DNA from: an uncultured Alphaproteobacteria bacterium
Lineage (GTDB): Bacteria; Pseudomonadota; Alphaproteobacteria; GCA-2731375
Assembly: GCA_951812805.1 (NCBI GenBank)
Contig: CATOSZ010000003.1
Span: 2,062,557 to 2,126,556 of the forward strand
Reading direction: 5' to 3'
DNA: 64,000 nt
The notes below the pieces were generated by a model. The model worked only from the letters and a program-made list of their open reading frames with translations. It ran no database searches and had not been told where the DNA came from. The translations under genes were made by a program, and so were the position numbers. Positions 55,325-62,781 of the stretch are shown one piece after another. Numbering within the stretch: the stretch's first letter is position 1; every line of letters begins with the position of its first letter.

Positions 55325-57735
55325 AGCGCGCTCACCTCGCAGAGCCAGGCCTTCTGCGAGGCCGTGCCGCTGACCGGATCGCGCACCGCGTCGCCGATCA
55401 GCTGGTTGTAGTTGGTGCCCTCGGGCCCGAAGGGGTCGCGCGCGGGGGCATCCAGTTCGGCGCAGGCCTGCCACCAGCCGTTCTGACCGACGACGACGCG
55501 GGGGTCGAGCCGGGCGTTCAGCTTGGCCCGGGCGCGAACAGTGCCCGTGGGTGAGGCGATCCGCACCCAGGCGCCGGCGGCGATGCCGCGCGCGGCGGCC
55601 GCGTCGGGGTGCAGCTCGACCTGGGGATCGGCCTGGCGGCGGCGCAACGCCGGGATGCCGCGATGCTGGCTGTTGCAGAAGACGGCGCTCTTGGCGCTGG
55701 TCAGCACCAGGGGATAGCGCTTCGCCAGGTCCGGTGCGGCGGTGGGCCCGACAGCGGGCTCCTCGAAAACGGGAAGCGGGGGATAGCCGGCCGCGCGCAG
55801 GCTTTCCGACCAGAACTCGACCCGGCGCGAGGGCGTCGCGAAGCCGGCGGCGATGCCGTCCGCGCCCGGCGCCCGGTATTTGGCGTAGCGGGTTTCGAGC
55901 GGCACCGTGAGGCCGCCCGGCGCCGCCCGCAACGCCTCCAGCGCGATGCCCGACGGCGCCAGCTGGTGGCGCTGTCCGGCATCGATGTCGCCGTCCCAGA
56001 AGTGGTCGCCAAGGCCGAGACGCTCGGCGAGGGCGAAGACGATTTCCACGTCCGAACGGCATTCGCCGCGCGGCGGGACCAGGGCCGGGCGCAACTGCAC
56101 GTGCGACTGCGCCCGCGCGCTGACCTCGAAACCGATCTTCAGGCCTTCGCGCTCGAACGGTGCGGCGACGGGAAGCAGCACGTCGGCAAGCGCAGCGCTC
56201 GGGTTCACGAACATGTCGGCATGGACATAGAAGTCGAGGGCGGCGAGCGCCTCGCGCCCGCGGGCCCCGTCGACATGGGCGAGCAGCGGATTGGCGCCGA
56301 AGCCGGCGAGGCCGCGCACCGGATAGGGCGCCCCGTCGAGGATCGCCGAATAGAGATCCTGGGTGATCGCGTTGTTGTGCGCCGCCGGGCCGAGCGGGCG
56401 GCTCTCCCGCCCGACCGCCGGCGCCATCGCGCGGGCGGCGGGCAGGTCTTCGCCGGTGATGGGCGCGCTCGGCACCGCGGGCAGCAGGACGTTGCCGCCC
56501 GGCTGGTCGAAGCAGCCGGTCAGCGCATAGAGCAGCGACATCGCGCGCGCCGTCTGCGTCGTATTGGCGTGTTGCTCGTGACCGTTCCAGGCGTAATAGG
56601 CGCTGGGCCGGGCATGCCACAGCAGGTCGGCCGTGCGTATGAGCTGCTCGGCCGGGATCCAGCAGATTTCCGCCACCCGGTCCGCCGTGTAGTCGGCGCA
56701 AAGTGCTGCGTAGCGGGCGAAGACCGGCCGGCAGGCGACGTCGCCGTCCCGCGTTGCGACGGTGAAGGCGCCTTCCAGCGCCGGGCGCACATCGGGCTGG
56801 ACATAGGCCCCGGCCGCCGCGTCCCAGGCGACGGGGCCGCCCGTGGCTTCGTCCCAAACCAGCGGCCGGTCGCCCGTGCCCGCCGCGAGGTCGTCCTCGA
56901 CCAGCGGCGCCTCGTTGTCGTCGCGGATCAGGACGGGCCCGTTGCTCCAGTCCCGCACGAAGTCCCGGTCGTACCAGCCCCGCGCGATCATCACGTTGGC
57001 GAGGCCGAGGGCGAGCGCCCCGTCGGTCCCCGGGCGCACGCGCAGCCATTCGTCCGCCTTGGCGGCGAGACCGATGTGGCGCGGATCGACGACGATCAGC
57101 CGCATGCCGCGCTTCACTGCCTCGGCCACGGCGGTGCCGTGGGTGAGCCGCGTCATCGACGGGTTGTAGCCCCACAGCACCATGCAGCCGGCCTTGTCGA
57201 TCTCCGGCATGGCGCCGCCGGCGGCGCTGCCGAGGCCGGCGACACCATAGGTAAAGCGCGTCGCGTAGCTGCGGGCCCAGCCGCAGACCTCGACGCTGGT
57301 GACGGCGTTCGGCGTGCCGAAGGCGTTCATCAGCCGGCGGATCCAGCCGGTGGCGTCCGCCACGGCCGTGGTCGAGCCGGAGGCGAGCGTGAAGGCCACC
57401 GCCGCGGGGCCATGTTGCTCGGCGATGCGGCGGAAGGCGCTCGCGGTCAAATCCAGCGCCTCGTCCCAGCCGATCTCGACCCAGCCCGGATCGTCGTCGC
57501 CCTTCGGCCGCGTTCGCTTCATCGGCCGCAGCAGGCGGTCGCCGCTCTCGACGATCTCCGCTGCTGCCCGGCCCTTGGCACAGAGCGCCTGGCCGGTGGG
57601 ATGCTCCGGGTCCGCCTCCAACCCCAGCAGCCGCCCGTCCTCGACGGTAGCGACGGCGCCGCAGCGAGCGATGCAGAGCGGGCAATAGGTCTTGATGCGT
57701 TGCGGCGCGGAAGCGCTGTCGGCGGTGGCGGTCAT
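55321..57735 (-). CDS. Molybdopterin oxidoreductase (DMSO reductase superfamily)
   Basis: An 804-residue molybdenum enzyme. A [4Fe-4S] site is seen at CPLCIARC...CAKG (C18, C21, C25, C52). The likely molybdenum ligand is C151 in EVCGWARSYATR, as in assimilatory/periplasmic nitrate reductases and Cys-type formate dehydrogenases. The C-terminal molybdopterin-dinucleotide domain includes NSQHRGIPALRRRQADP and NYNQLIGDAVRDPVSG. There is no Tat signal, so it is cytosolic. No partner iron-sulfur or diaphorase subunit is adjacent. It overlaps the TauD-type gene by 4 bp, an unusual pairing. Substrate not predictable. Confidence 0.92.
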   Translation of the reverse strand: MTATADSASAPQRIKTYCPLCIARCGAVATVEDGRLLGLEADPEHPTGQALCAKGRAAAEIVESGDRLLRPMKRTRPKGDDDPGWVEIGWDEALDLTASAFRRIAEQHGPAAVAFTLASGSTTAVADATGWIRRLMNAFGTPNAVTSVEVCGWARSYATRFTYGVAGLGSAAGGAMPEIDKAGCMVLWGYNPSMTRLTHGTAVAEAVKRGMRLIVVDPRHIGLAAKADEWLRVRPGTDGALALGLANVMIARGWYDRDFVRDWSNGPVLIRDDNEAPLVEDDLAAGTGDRPLVWDEATGGPVAWDAAAGAYVQPDVRPALEGAFTVATRDGDVACRPVFARYAALCADYTADRVAEICWIPAEQLIRTADLLWHARPSAYYAWNGHEQHANTTQTARAMSLLYALTGCFDQPGGNVLLPAVPSAPITGEDLPAARAMAPAVGRESRPLGPAAHNNAITQDLYSAILDGAPYPVRGLAGFGANPLLAHVDGARGREALAALDFYVHADMFVNPSAALADVLLPVAAPFEREGLKIGFEVSARAQSHVQLRPALVPPRGECRSDVEIVFALAERLGLGDHFWDGDIDAGQRHQLAPSGIALEALRAAPGGLTVPLETRYAKYRAPGADGIAAGFATPSRRVEFWSESLRAAGYPPLPVFEEPAVGPTAAPDLAKRYPLVLTSAKSAVFCNSQHRGIPALRRRQADPQVELHPDAAAARGIAAGAWVRIASPTGTVRARAKLNARLDPRVVVGQNGWWQACAELDAPARDPFGPEGTNYNQLIGDAVRDPVSGTASQKAWLCEVSAL

Positions 57736-57831
57736 GGCGCCCCTTTCCTTGGAAGAAACCGGCGGGCGCGATACTACGCGGATGCCGGACGCGAGGCACC
57801 CCCGCTTCCACCCCGCCGTCCTGTCGCCGGA

Positions 57832-58269
57832 CTAGAGTTGGTAGCGGATCTCCGTCGGCGTCCAGCGCGATCGGCGCCGTTCCAGGCGGTCGGCCGTCGC
57901 CTCGCCGTCATGGCTCAGCGCCACGCCCTTGCGGTCCTTGAAGGCCTCGATGCCGAGCCCGCGGGCATTGGCGATCGACAGCACCCGCTCGCCGTCCTCC
58001 ATGATCACGCCCGCATAGACGCCGCATCGCTTGCAGATCAGCGCCGCGCAGGTCTCCGAGCCGAACCGGTAGGTGGTCAGCTGGTCGGCGCTGAGCGTGA
58101 TCGTCGCCCGCCCGTCGGCCGCAGATACCGTCCGCGATCCCTGCCGGCTGCAAAACCCGCACTGGCAGGAGCGCACCTGCATTTCTTCCGCGGGAAGCCG
58201 GAACGCCAGTTTCATCACGATAGCCCCGCAATGGCAACGACCGGTATGCCTATGGATCGGCTCACTCAT
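57832..58269 (-). CDS. GFA family (glutathione-dependent formaldehyde-activating enzyme-like) protein
   Basis: A 145-residue zinc-binding protein of the GFA/CENP-V fold. The zinc cysteines are arranged as CHC (C12, C14), CQCGFC (C35, C37, C40) and CKRC (C79, C82). Length is close to the family norm (about 130-190). ATG 58269 has a GGAGG site 6 nt upstream; the frame extends to 58314 without one. The named activity is known only for some members, and formaldehyde activation should not be assumed. It stands alone upstream of the molybdopterin oxidoreductase gene on the same strand, separated by 96 bp. Confidence 0.88.
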   Translation of the reverse strand: MSEPIHRHTGRCHCGAIVMKLAFRLPAEEMQVRSCQCGFCSRQGSRTVSAADGRATITLSADQLTTYRFGSETCAALICKRCGVYAGVIMEDGERVLSIANARGLGIEAFKDRKGVALSHDGEATADRLERRRSRWTPTEIRYQL

Positions 58270-58465
58270 CCTCGGCCTCCATCGTTTCGGATCGGGGGAT
58301 CCTATGAACGCCATTGCATGGTGTCCACCCGGGATTACGCTCGGAACGTCCGCCTGGAAACGGATACCAGGGGCGCATGTCCAGGATTAATTCAGGCCGA
58401 ATCGCGGCTGCGACCGGTTGGCCAAACAGGAGCTGAGGGACAGGATTTCGGCAGAAAAGGTAGGG

Positions 58466-58541
58466 TGGTGCCGCCTGGGTGACTTGAACACCCGACCCCC
58501 GCATTACGAATGCGATGCTCTACCAACTGAGCTAAGGCGGC
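58466..58541 (-). tRNA. tRNA-Thr (anticodon CGT)
   Basis: A complete 76-nt cloverleaf including an encoded CCA end (58466-58468). The acceptor stem GCCGCCT/AGGCGGC pairs fully. D-arm GCTC/GAGC, anticodon stem TCGCA/TGCGG (with one G-T pair), loop TTCGTAA giving anticodon CGT, and T-arm GGGTG/CACCC are all present. It decodes ACG (Thr). It stands alone between the GFA gene and an amidohydrolase gene. The flanks (58270-58465 and 58542-58657) show no clear repeat or integrated element. Confidence 0.96.
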
Positions 58542-58657
58542 GCTGGGCGATTGCATAGCGCATTTCACGCGGGAACGCATCCCCCAAATCGTCGCGCGGC
58601 GTCATCGTTTCACGCTAGTATCGCCGCCACATTGAAAGTGATGGGAGGGAAGTAGAT

Positions 58658-59671
58658 ATGGCGACGAACGAAGCATGGCTGGCGCTGGGGCGGGAAGAGG
58701 CGTTGCTGCCGGAGCTGGCGATCTGCGATCCCCATCATCATTTCTGGCGCACCCGCCAGGGCGGGGTCGAGCCGCAATACCTGCTCGACGAGCTGTTGGC
58801 GGATATCCGCCTTGGTCACAACATCGTCTCCACCGTCTTCATCGAATGCGGCGCCGAGTTCCGCACCGACGGCCCGCGCGCCCACGCGCCGCTCGGCGAG
58901 ACCGAGTTCGTCGTCGAGATCGCCGAGGCGGCGGACCGGGACCCGGCGATTTCGACACGCGTCGCCGCCGCCATTGTCGGCACCGTCTTTCTGACCGAAG
59001 GGGATAGCGCCGGCGCCGTGCTCGATGCGCAGACGGAGCTGGCGCGTGGTCGCTTTCGGGGCATCCGCCAGGCTGCGTCCTGGGATTCGAGCCCCGAGGT
59101 CGGCAACCATCGGACCGAACCCGGGTCCGGCCTCTATCTCGATACGACGTTCCGGCGCGGCTTCGCACATCTCGGACCCCGCGGTCTGACCTATGAGGGC
59201 TGGTGCTATCACCCGCAGATCGTCGAGCTCGCGGACCTCGCCCGCGCCTTTCCCGACACGACCATCATCCTCGACCATTTCGGCGGGCCGATCGGCATCG
59301 GCCCCTACGCCGGCCGGCGCGACGAAGTGTATGCAGCCTGGCGCTCGGCGATCGCCGACCTCGCGCAATGCCCCAACGTGATGGCCAAACTCGGCGGTCT
59401 GGCGATGGAGGTGAACGGCTATGCCTGGCATGAAAACGACCGCCCGCCGTCCAGCCAGGCACTGATGGAGGCGACGCGGCCCTACTACGAGGAAACCATC
59501 GCCCTCTTCGGACCGGAGCGTTGCATGTTCGAAAGCAACTTCCCCGTCGACAAGCTGAGCGCCGGATACGACGTGGTGTGGAATTCCTTCAAGCGGCTGG
59601 TCGCGGACTATTCGGCCGACGAAAAGGCGGCTCTGTTCCACGATACCGCGGCGCGGGTCTACCGGATCTGA
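58658..59671 (+). CDS. Amidohydrolase family 2 protein
   Basis: A 337-residue metal-dependent hydrolase of the amidohydrolase-2 family, closest in style to lactonases such as 2-pyrone-4,6-dicarboxylate hydrolase and fuconolactonase. The N-terminal metal motif is CDPHHHFW (about residues 23-30). Further conserved residues are in IILDHFGGP (D, H) and in CMFESNFPVDK, where the usual Asp is replaced by Asn-Phe-Pro context. ATG 58658 has GGAGGG 9-13 nt upstream. It is a single gene next to the tRNA and convergent with the HerA-like gene, 30 bp away. Lactone hydrolysis is a reasonable guess, not shown. Confidence 0.88.
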   Translation: MATNEAWLALGREEALLPELAICDPHHHFWRTRQGGVEPQYLLDELLADIRLGHNIVSTVFIECGAEFRTDGPRAHAPLGETEFVVEIAEAADRDPAISTRVAAAIVGTVFLTEGDSAGAVLDAQTELARGRFRGIRQAASWDSSPEVGNHRTEPGSGLYLDTTFRRGFAHLGPRGLTYEGWCYHPQIVELADLARAFPDTTIILDHFGGPIGIGPYAGRRDEVYAAWRSAIADLAQCPNVMAKLGGLAMEVNGYAWHENDRPPSSQALMEATRPYYEETIALFGPERCMFESNFPVDKLSAGYDVVWNSFKRLVADYSADEKAALFHDTAARVYRI

Positions 59672-59701
59672 ACACCTTCGCGCCGCGGCGGCCGGTGCCC
59701 G

Positions 59702-61291
59702 TCAGGAGCCGTGGCCCTGGCGGGTTTGCAGGCGCCAGCGCTGGATGGCATCGGCGACGAAGCTCTGATCGAGATCGTCGACCTGCCAGGCGGTGGAGAA
59801 GGCGCTCGGCGTGACCTGCGGCCGTTTGCCCTCCTCGACGAAGTCGAACTTCACCCGCATGGCGACGGGGACGCCTTCGCCGACGACGATCGCTTCCTGG
59901 CGGCGGAGCGCGGGCAGTTCGGCGGCGAGGCCGTGGGCGTTCTCGGGCAGGGCGGAATCGACGAAACTCTGGTCCAGCTCGTTCGACAGACGGAAGGCGA
60001 AGATGGTGCCGCACTGCGAGAGGATGGTCGGATCGATCTCCGAGGGGCGCTGGCTGACCAGGCCCAGCCCGACGCCGTACTTCCGTCCCTCCTTCGCGAT
60101 GCGGGAAATGGCGCGCCGGGTCGAATCGAAGCCCTCGCCCGGGCGGTTCGGCACGTAACGATGCGCTTCCTCGCACACCAGCAGGATCGGCGGCGTGCGG
60201 GTATGGTCCGACCAGAGGGCGAAATCGAACACCATGCGGCAGAGCACGGACACCACGACCTCGACGATTTCCGAGGGCACGCCCGAGAGGTCGAGGATGG
60301 TCAGCGGCTTGCCGGCGACCGGAATGCGCAGAATTCGGCTGATCAGCCCCGGCAGCTCGTCGCGCACCAGAAAGCCCGAGAACATGAAGCCGTAGCGCCG
60401 GTCGCGATCGAGATGCTCCAGACGCTCCAGCAGGCGAAGATAGGGGGAGACGCCGGTCGGCCGGTTCGGCCGCGTCATCGCCTTGTCGATCAGTCGTGAG
60501 AGATCGCCGATCCGATAGGGCACCGGCGTGTCGACGGTGATGTGGCTGACGTCCGTGCCCTCGCCGGCGTAGTTGATCTTCGCTTCCAGGATCACGTCCT
60601 TCAGGATGGCGATCTGGGTCTCGCGCTCGAACATCTCGGAGGGCGGCACCATGATGCCGATCATCTCCTCGAGGTTGAGCAGCCAGCAGGGCAGGTGAAG
60701 GGCCGTGATGTCGACGGTCTCGCCGACGTCGGCCAGCGCATAGCCATACTCGGCGTGGGGGTCGAGCAGGACGACATGACCGCCCTGGTGATTTTCCAGG
60801 ATGGCCCGGAGCAGCAGCGCTACAGCCGTCGACTTGCCGGAGCCGGACGAGCCGAGGACGGCGAAATGGCGGCTCAACAGGTTTTCCACGTCGGCATAGG
60901 CGGTGAGGTCGGTATTGCGCACGATGGTGCCGATGCGAATCCGGTCCTCGCCTCTGCCCTCGTACAAGGTGGCGACATCGCTATCATCGGCCATGAAGAC
61001 CGGCGCGCCGAGGGGCGGGTGCCGGTTGACGCCGCGGTCGAACGTACCGCCTTCGTCGACCTCACCCAGCAGTTCCGCCTGGATCAGGACCTGTGCGCGG
61101 CCGTCGGCACCGACGATGGTTTCGATATCGCTGGCGAGCGCAAAGGTCCGCGGGCCCGCGCTCGGTGTCTTCAGCATGTCGCCGATCGATATTTCCGGCG
61201 CGCCGCGACCTCCGGTCGTGTCGAGGGCGATGGTCAGTCGCGCACCCGAGGCGGCGATGACGTTTCCAATAGCGCTGGCAGGGTCGGTCAT
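59702..61291 (-). CDS. HerA-like ATPase / DUF87 domain protein
   Basis: A 529-residue P-loop ATPase of the HerA/FtsK superfamily. An N-terminal HAS-barrel-like region (about 1-100) precedes Walker A GSSGSGKST (147-155). Walker B LLVCEEAH and an arginine-containing YGVGLGLVSQRPSEID segment follow at about 380-430. HerA proteins form hexamers; in archaea HerA works with the nuclease NurA on DNA ends, and bacterial versions are often in defence or repair contexts. No NurA-type nuclease is adjacent here. ATG 61291 follows a 98-bp spacer containing a 12-bp palindrome. The specific role is unknown. Confidence 0.88.
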   Translation of the reverse strand: MTDPASAIGNVIAASGARLTIALDTTGGRGAPEISIGDMLKTPSAGPRTFALASDIETIVGADGRAQVLIQAELLGEVDEGGTFDRGVNRHPPLGAPVFMADDSDVATLYEGRGEDRIRIGTIVRNTDLTAYADVENLLSRHFAVLGSSGSGKSTAVALLLRAILENHQGGHVVLLDPHAEYGYALADVGETVDITALHLPCWLLNLEEMIGIMVPPSEMFERETQIAILKDVILEAKINYAGEGTDVSHITVDTPVPYRIGDLSRLIDKAMTRPNRPTGVSPYLRLLERLEHLDRDRRYGFMFSGFLVRDELPGLISRILRIPVAGKPLTILDLSGVPSEIVEVVVSVLCRMVFDFALWSDHTRTPPILLVCEEAHRYVPNRPGEGFDSTRRAISRIAKEGRKYGVGLGLVSQRPSEIDPTILSQCGTIFAFRLSNELDQSFVDSALPENAHGLAAELPALRRQEAIVVGEGVPVAMRVKFDFVEEGKRPQVTPSAFSTAWQVDDLDQSFVADAIQRWRLQTRQGHGS

Positions 61292-61312
61292 GGCGGGCTC
61301 ACGTCGGGTTGC

Positions 61313-61324
61313 TGTTCATGAACA
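61313..61324. promoter_or_regulatory. 12-bp palindrome upstream of the HerA-like gene
   Basis: TGTTCATGAACA is a perfect palindrome 22 bp before the HerA-like start codon. It is not a LexA box of the alphaproteobacterial type, which has a 7-nt spacer between GTTC half-sites. It may be an operator, or chance. Confidence 0.3.
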
Positions 61325-61390
61325 AACTCGGCCAACTATACCCGAGGATCGCCCACCGACAACCGAGCTTTGCGCCCGACGACGGCGGCT

Positions 61391-62305
61391 TCAGGTCGCG
61401 AGCCGGGCGGCCATCTTCTCGAGGCCGGTGCGAAGCAGGCGCCGCGCGGCTTCCGGCGAGAGCCAGGCGGTATGCGGCGTCAAGGTCGTGTTCTCCAGCC
61501 CCAGCAGGGGGTCGTCCGCGGGAAGCGGCTCGGTGTCGTAGACGTCGAGTGCGGCATGGGCGATTCGGTTCTCGGCCAAAGCCTCGACCAGGGCCGGGCC
61601 GTCGATCAGCGCGGCCCGTGCCGTGTTGACCAAGATGGCGTGGCGCGGCATGAGGGCGATCCGCCGTCGATCCAGAAGTCCTGTGGTCTCCGGCGTCGTC
61701 GCCAGGTTGAGGCTGAGAACGTCCGACGTGGCGATCACCTCGTCGATCTCCAGGGCGCGGGCCGGCACACCCTCGGGCACGCCACTGCGATTCCAGGCCA
61801 CCACCTCCATCGAAAAGGCGTCGCCCATTGCCGCCAGCCGGCGACCGACGTCGCCGAGGCCGAGAATGCCCAAGCGTCGGCCCGCCAGTTCCGGCCCCCC
61901 CAATTTCGGTGTCCAGCCGCCGGCGCGCATGTGCCGGTCCATGCGGGCAACGTTGCGCGCCGCCGTCAGCATCAGGGCGAAGGCATGCTCCGCGATGGTC
62001 CGCCCGCCATAGCCGGCGACGTTCTCGACCACGACGCCGTGGCGTGCCGCCGCCGCCATGTCGACATAGGTCGAGGCGCCGACCCCCAGGAAGACGACCA
62101 CGCGCAATGCCGGCGAGGCCTCGATCAAGGTCGCGTCGATCACGGTATGGTCGGTGAGGATGCCGGCATGGCCCTGGACCAGCGCGGCGAGCGCCGCCGG
62201 GGCCGGGTCGCCGTCGTGCACGACCAGGTCCGGCAGAATGGTGTCGAGCCCGTCGGCCAGCAGGGCACGGGCGTCGGGCCGGCAATCGACATAGATCACG
62301 GACAC
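61391..62305 (-). CDS. D-isomer-specific 2-hydroxyacid dehydrogenase family protein
   Basis: A 304-residue NAD(P)-dependent dehydrogenase of the D-2-hydroxyacid family. The Rossmann motif is GLGDVG (149-154). The catalytic triad is visible as R230 in NTARAAL, E259 in DTEPLP and H278 in LTPHTAW. It would interconvert a 2-keto acid and a D-2-hydroxy acid. The start is GTG at 62305, with only a weak ribosome site. It lies 99 bp upstream of the HerA-like gene on the same strand and diverges from the small exported protein gene. Relatives include hydroxypyruvate/glyoxylate reductases; the exact substrate is unknown. Confidence 0.92.
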   Translation of the reverse strand: MSVIYVDCRPDARALLADGLDTILPDLVVHDGDPAPAALAALVQGHAGILTDHTVIDATLIEASPALRVVVFLGVGASTYVDMAAAARHGVVVENVAGYGGRTIAEHAFALMLTAARNVARMDRHMRAGGWTPKLGGPELAGRRLGILGLGDVGRRLAAMGDAFSMEVVAWNRSGVPEGVPARALEIDEVIATSDVLSLNLATTPETTGLLDRRRIALMPRHAILVNTARAALIDGPALVEALAENRIAHAALDVYDTEPLPADDPLLGLENTTLTPHTAWLSPEAARRLLRTGLEKMAARLAT

Positions 62306-62449
62306 GTGCTTGGGTTCCTTTGTGATTTTACCGCGGACGGCGGCACGACCGCTTCCGGGTGATTGTCGTCACTTTCCATAACTATTCATAAATCCCATAT
62401 CAATATCATGACCGAAACGTCCCGAAGACCCTGGGAAAAGGAGACTGTC

Positions 62450-62749
62450 ATGATGAAGCATACAGGCGTTATCGCGGCGGCATTGGCCTCCTTGATTCTC
62501 GCGACGCCGAGCCTGGCGCAGTCCGTTTGCGGCGAACGGGCACGCTTCCTCGACCAGCTCGACGAACGCTACAAGGAGGCGCCGGCGGCCCTCGGCGTGA
62601 TCGACAATGGCAGTGTTCTGGAACTGCTCACCTCCCGGGGCGGGAGCTGGACGATCCTGGTGACGGCGCCCGACGGCACCACCTGCCTGATGGCGACCGG
62701 CGAGAACTGGGAGAACATTCCGAAGCTGGCCCTGGGCCCGAAGGCCTGA
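62450..62749 (+). CDS. Small exported protein of unknown function
   Basis: A 99-residue protein with a Sec signal peptide (MMKHTGVIAAALASLILATP, cleavage about SLAQ-SVC). The mature part is about 75 residues with two cysteines (SVCGERA and TTCLMATG) that could form a disulfide in the periplasm. ATG 62450 has AAGGAG about 8 nt upstream; a second ATG follows directly. The open frame extends to 62363 without a plausible start site. The family is seen as short hypothetical proteins in alphaproteobacteria; I cannot name it. It is convergent with the AAA+ ATPase gene, 32 bp away. Confidence 0.75.
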   Translation: MMKHTGVIAAALASLILATPSLAQSVCGERARFLDQLDERYKEAPAALGVIDNGSVLELLTSRGGSWTILVTAPDGTTCLMATGENWENIPKLALGPKA

Positions 62750-62781
62750 CGTCATCATCGTTTTGCCGTCGGACTTCGCGT

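Noticed and set aside
54485..57811. Apparent 1,108-residue fusion ending in a dioxygenase domain
   Set aside because: The N-terminal part is an out-of-frame reading of the molybdopterin oxidoreductase gene; the dioxygenase starts at a GTG overlapping that gene's stop.
58270..58657. Possible integrated element at the tRNA-Thr gene
   Set aside because: No integrase, direct repeat of the tRNA 3' end or composition change was seen next to the tRNA.
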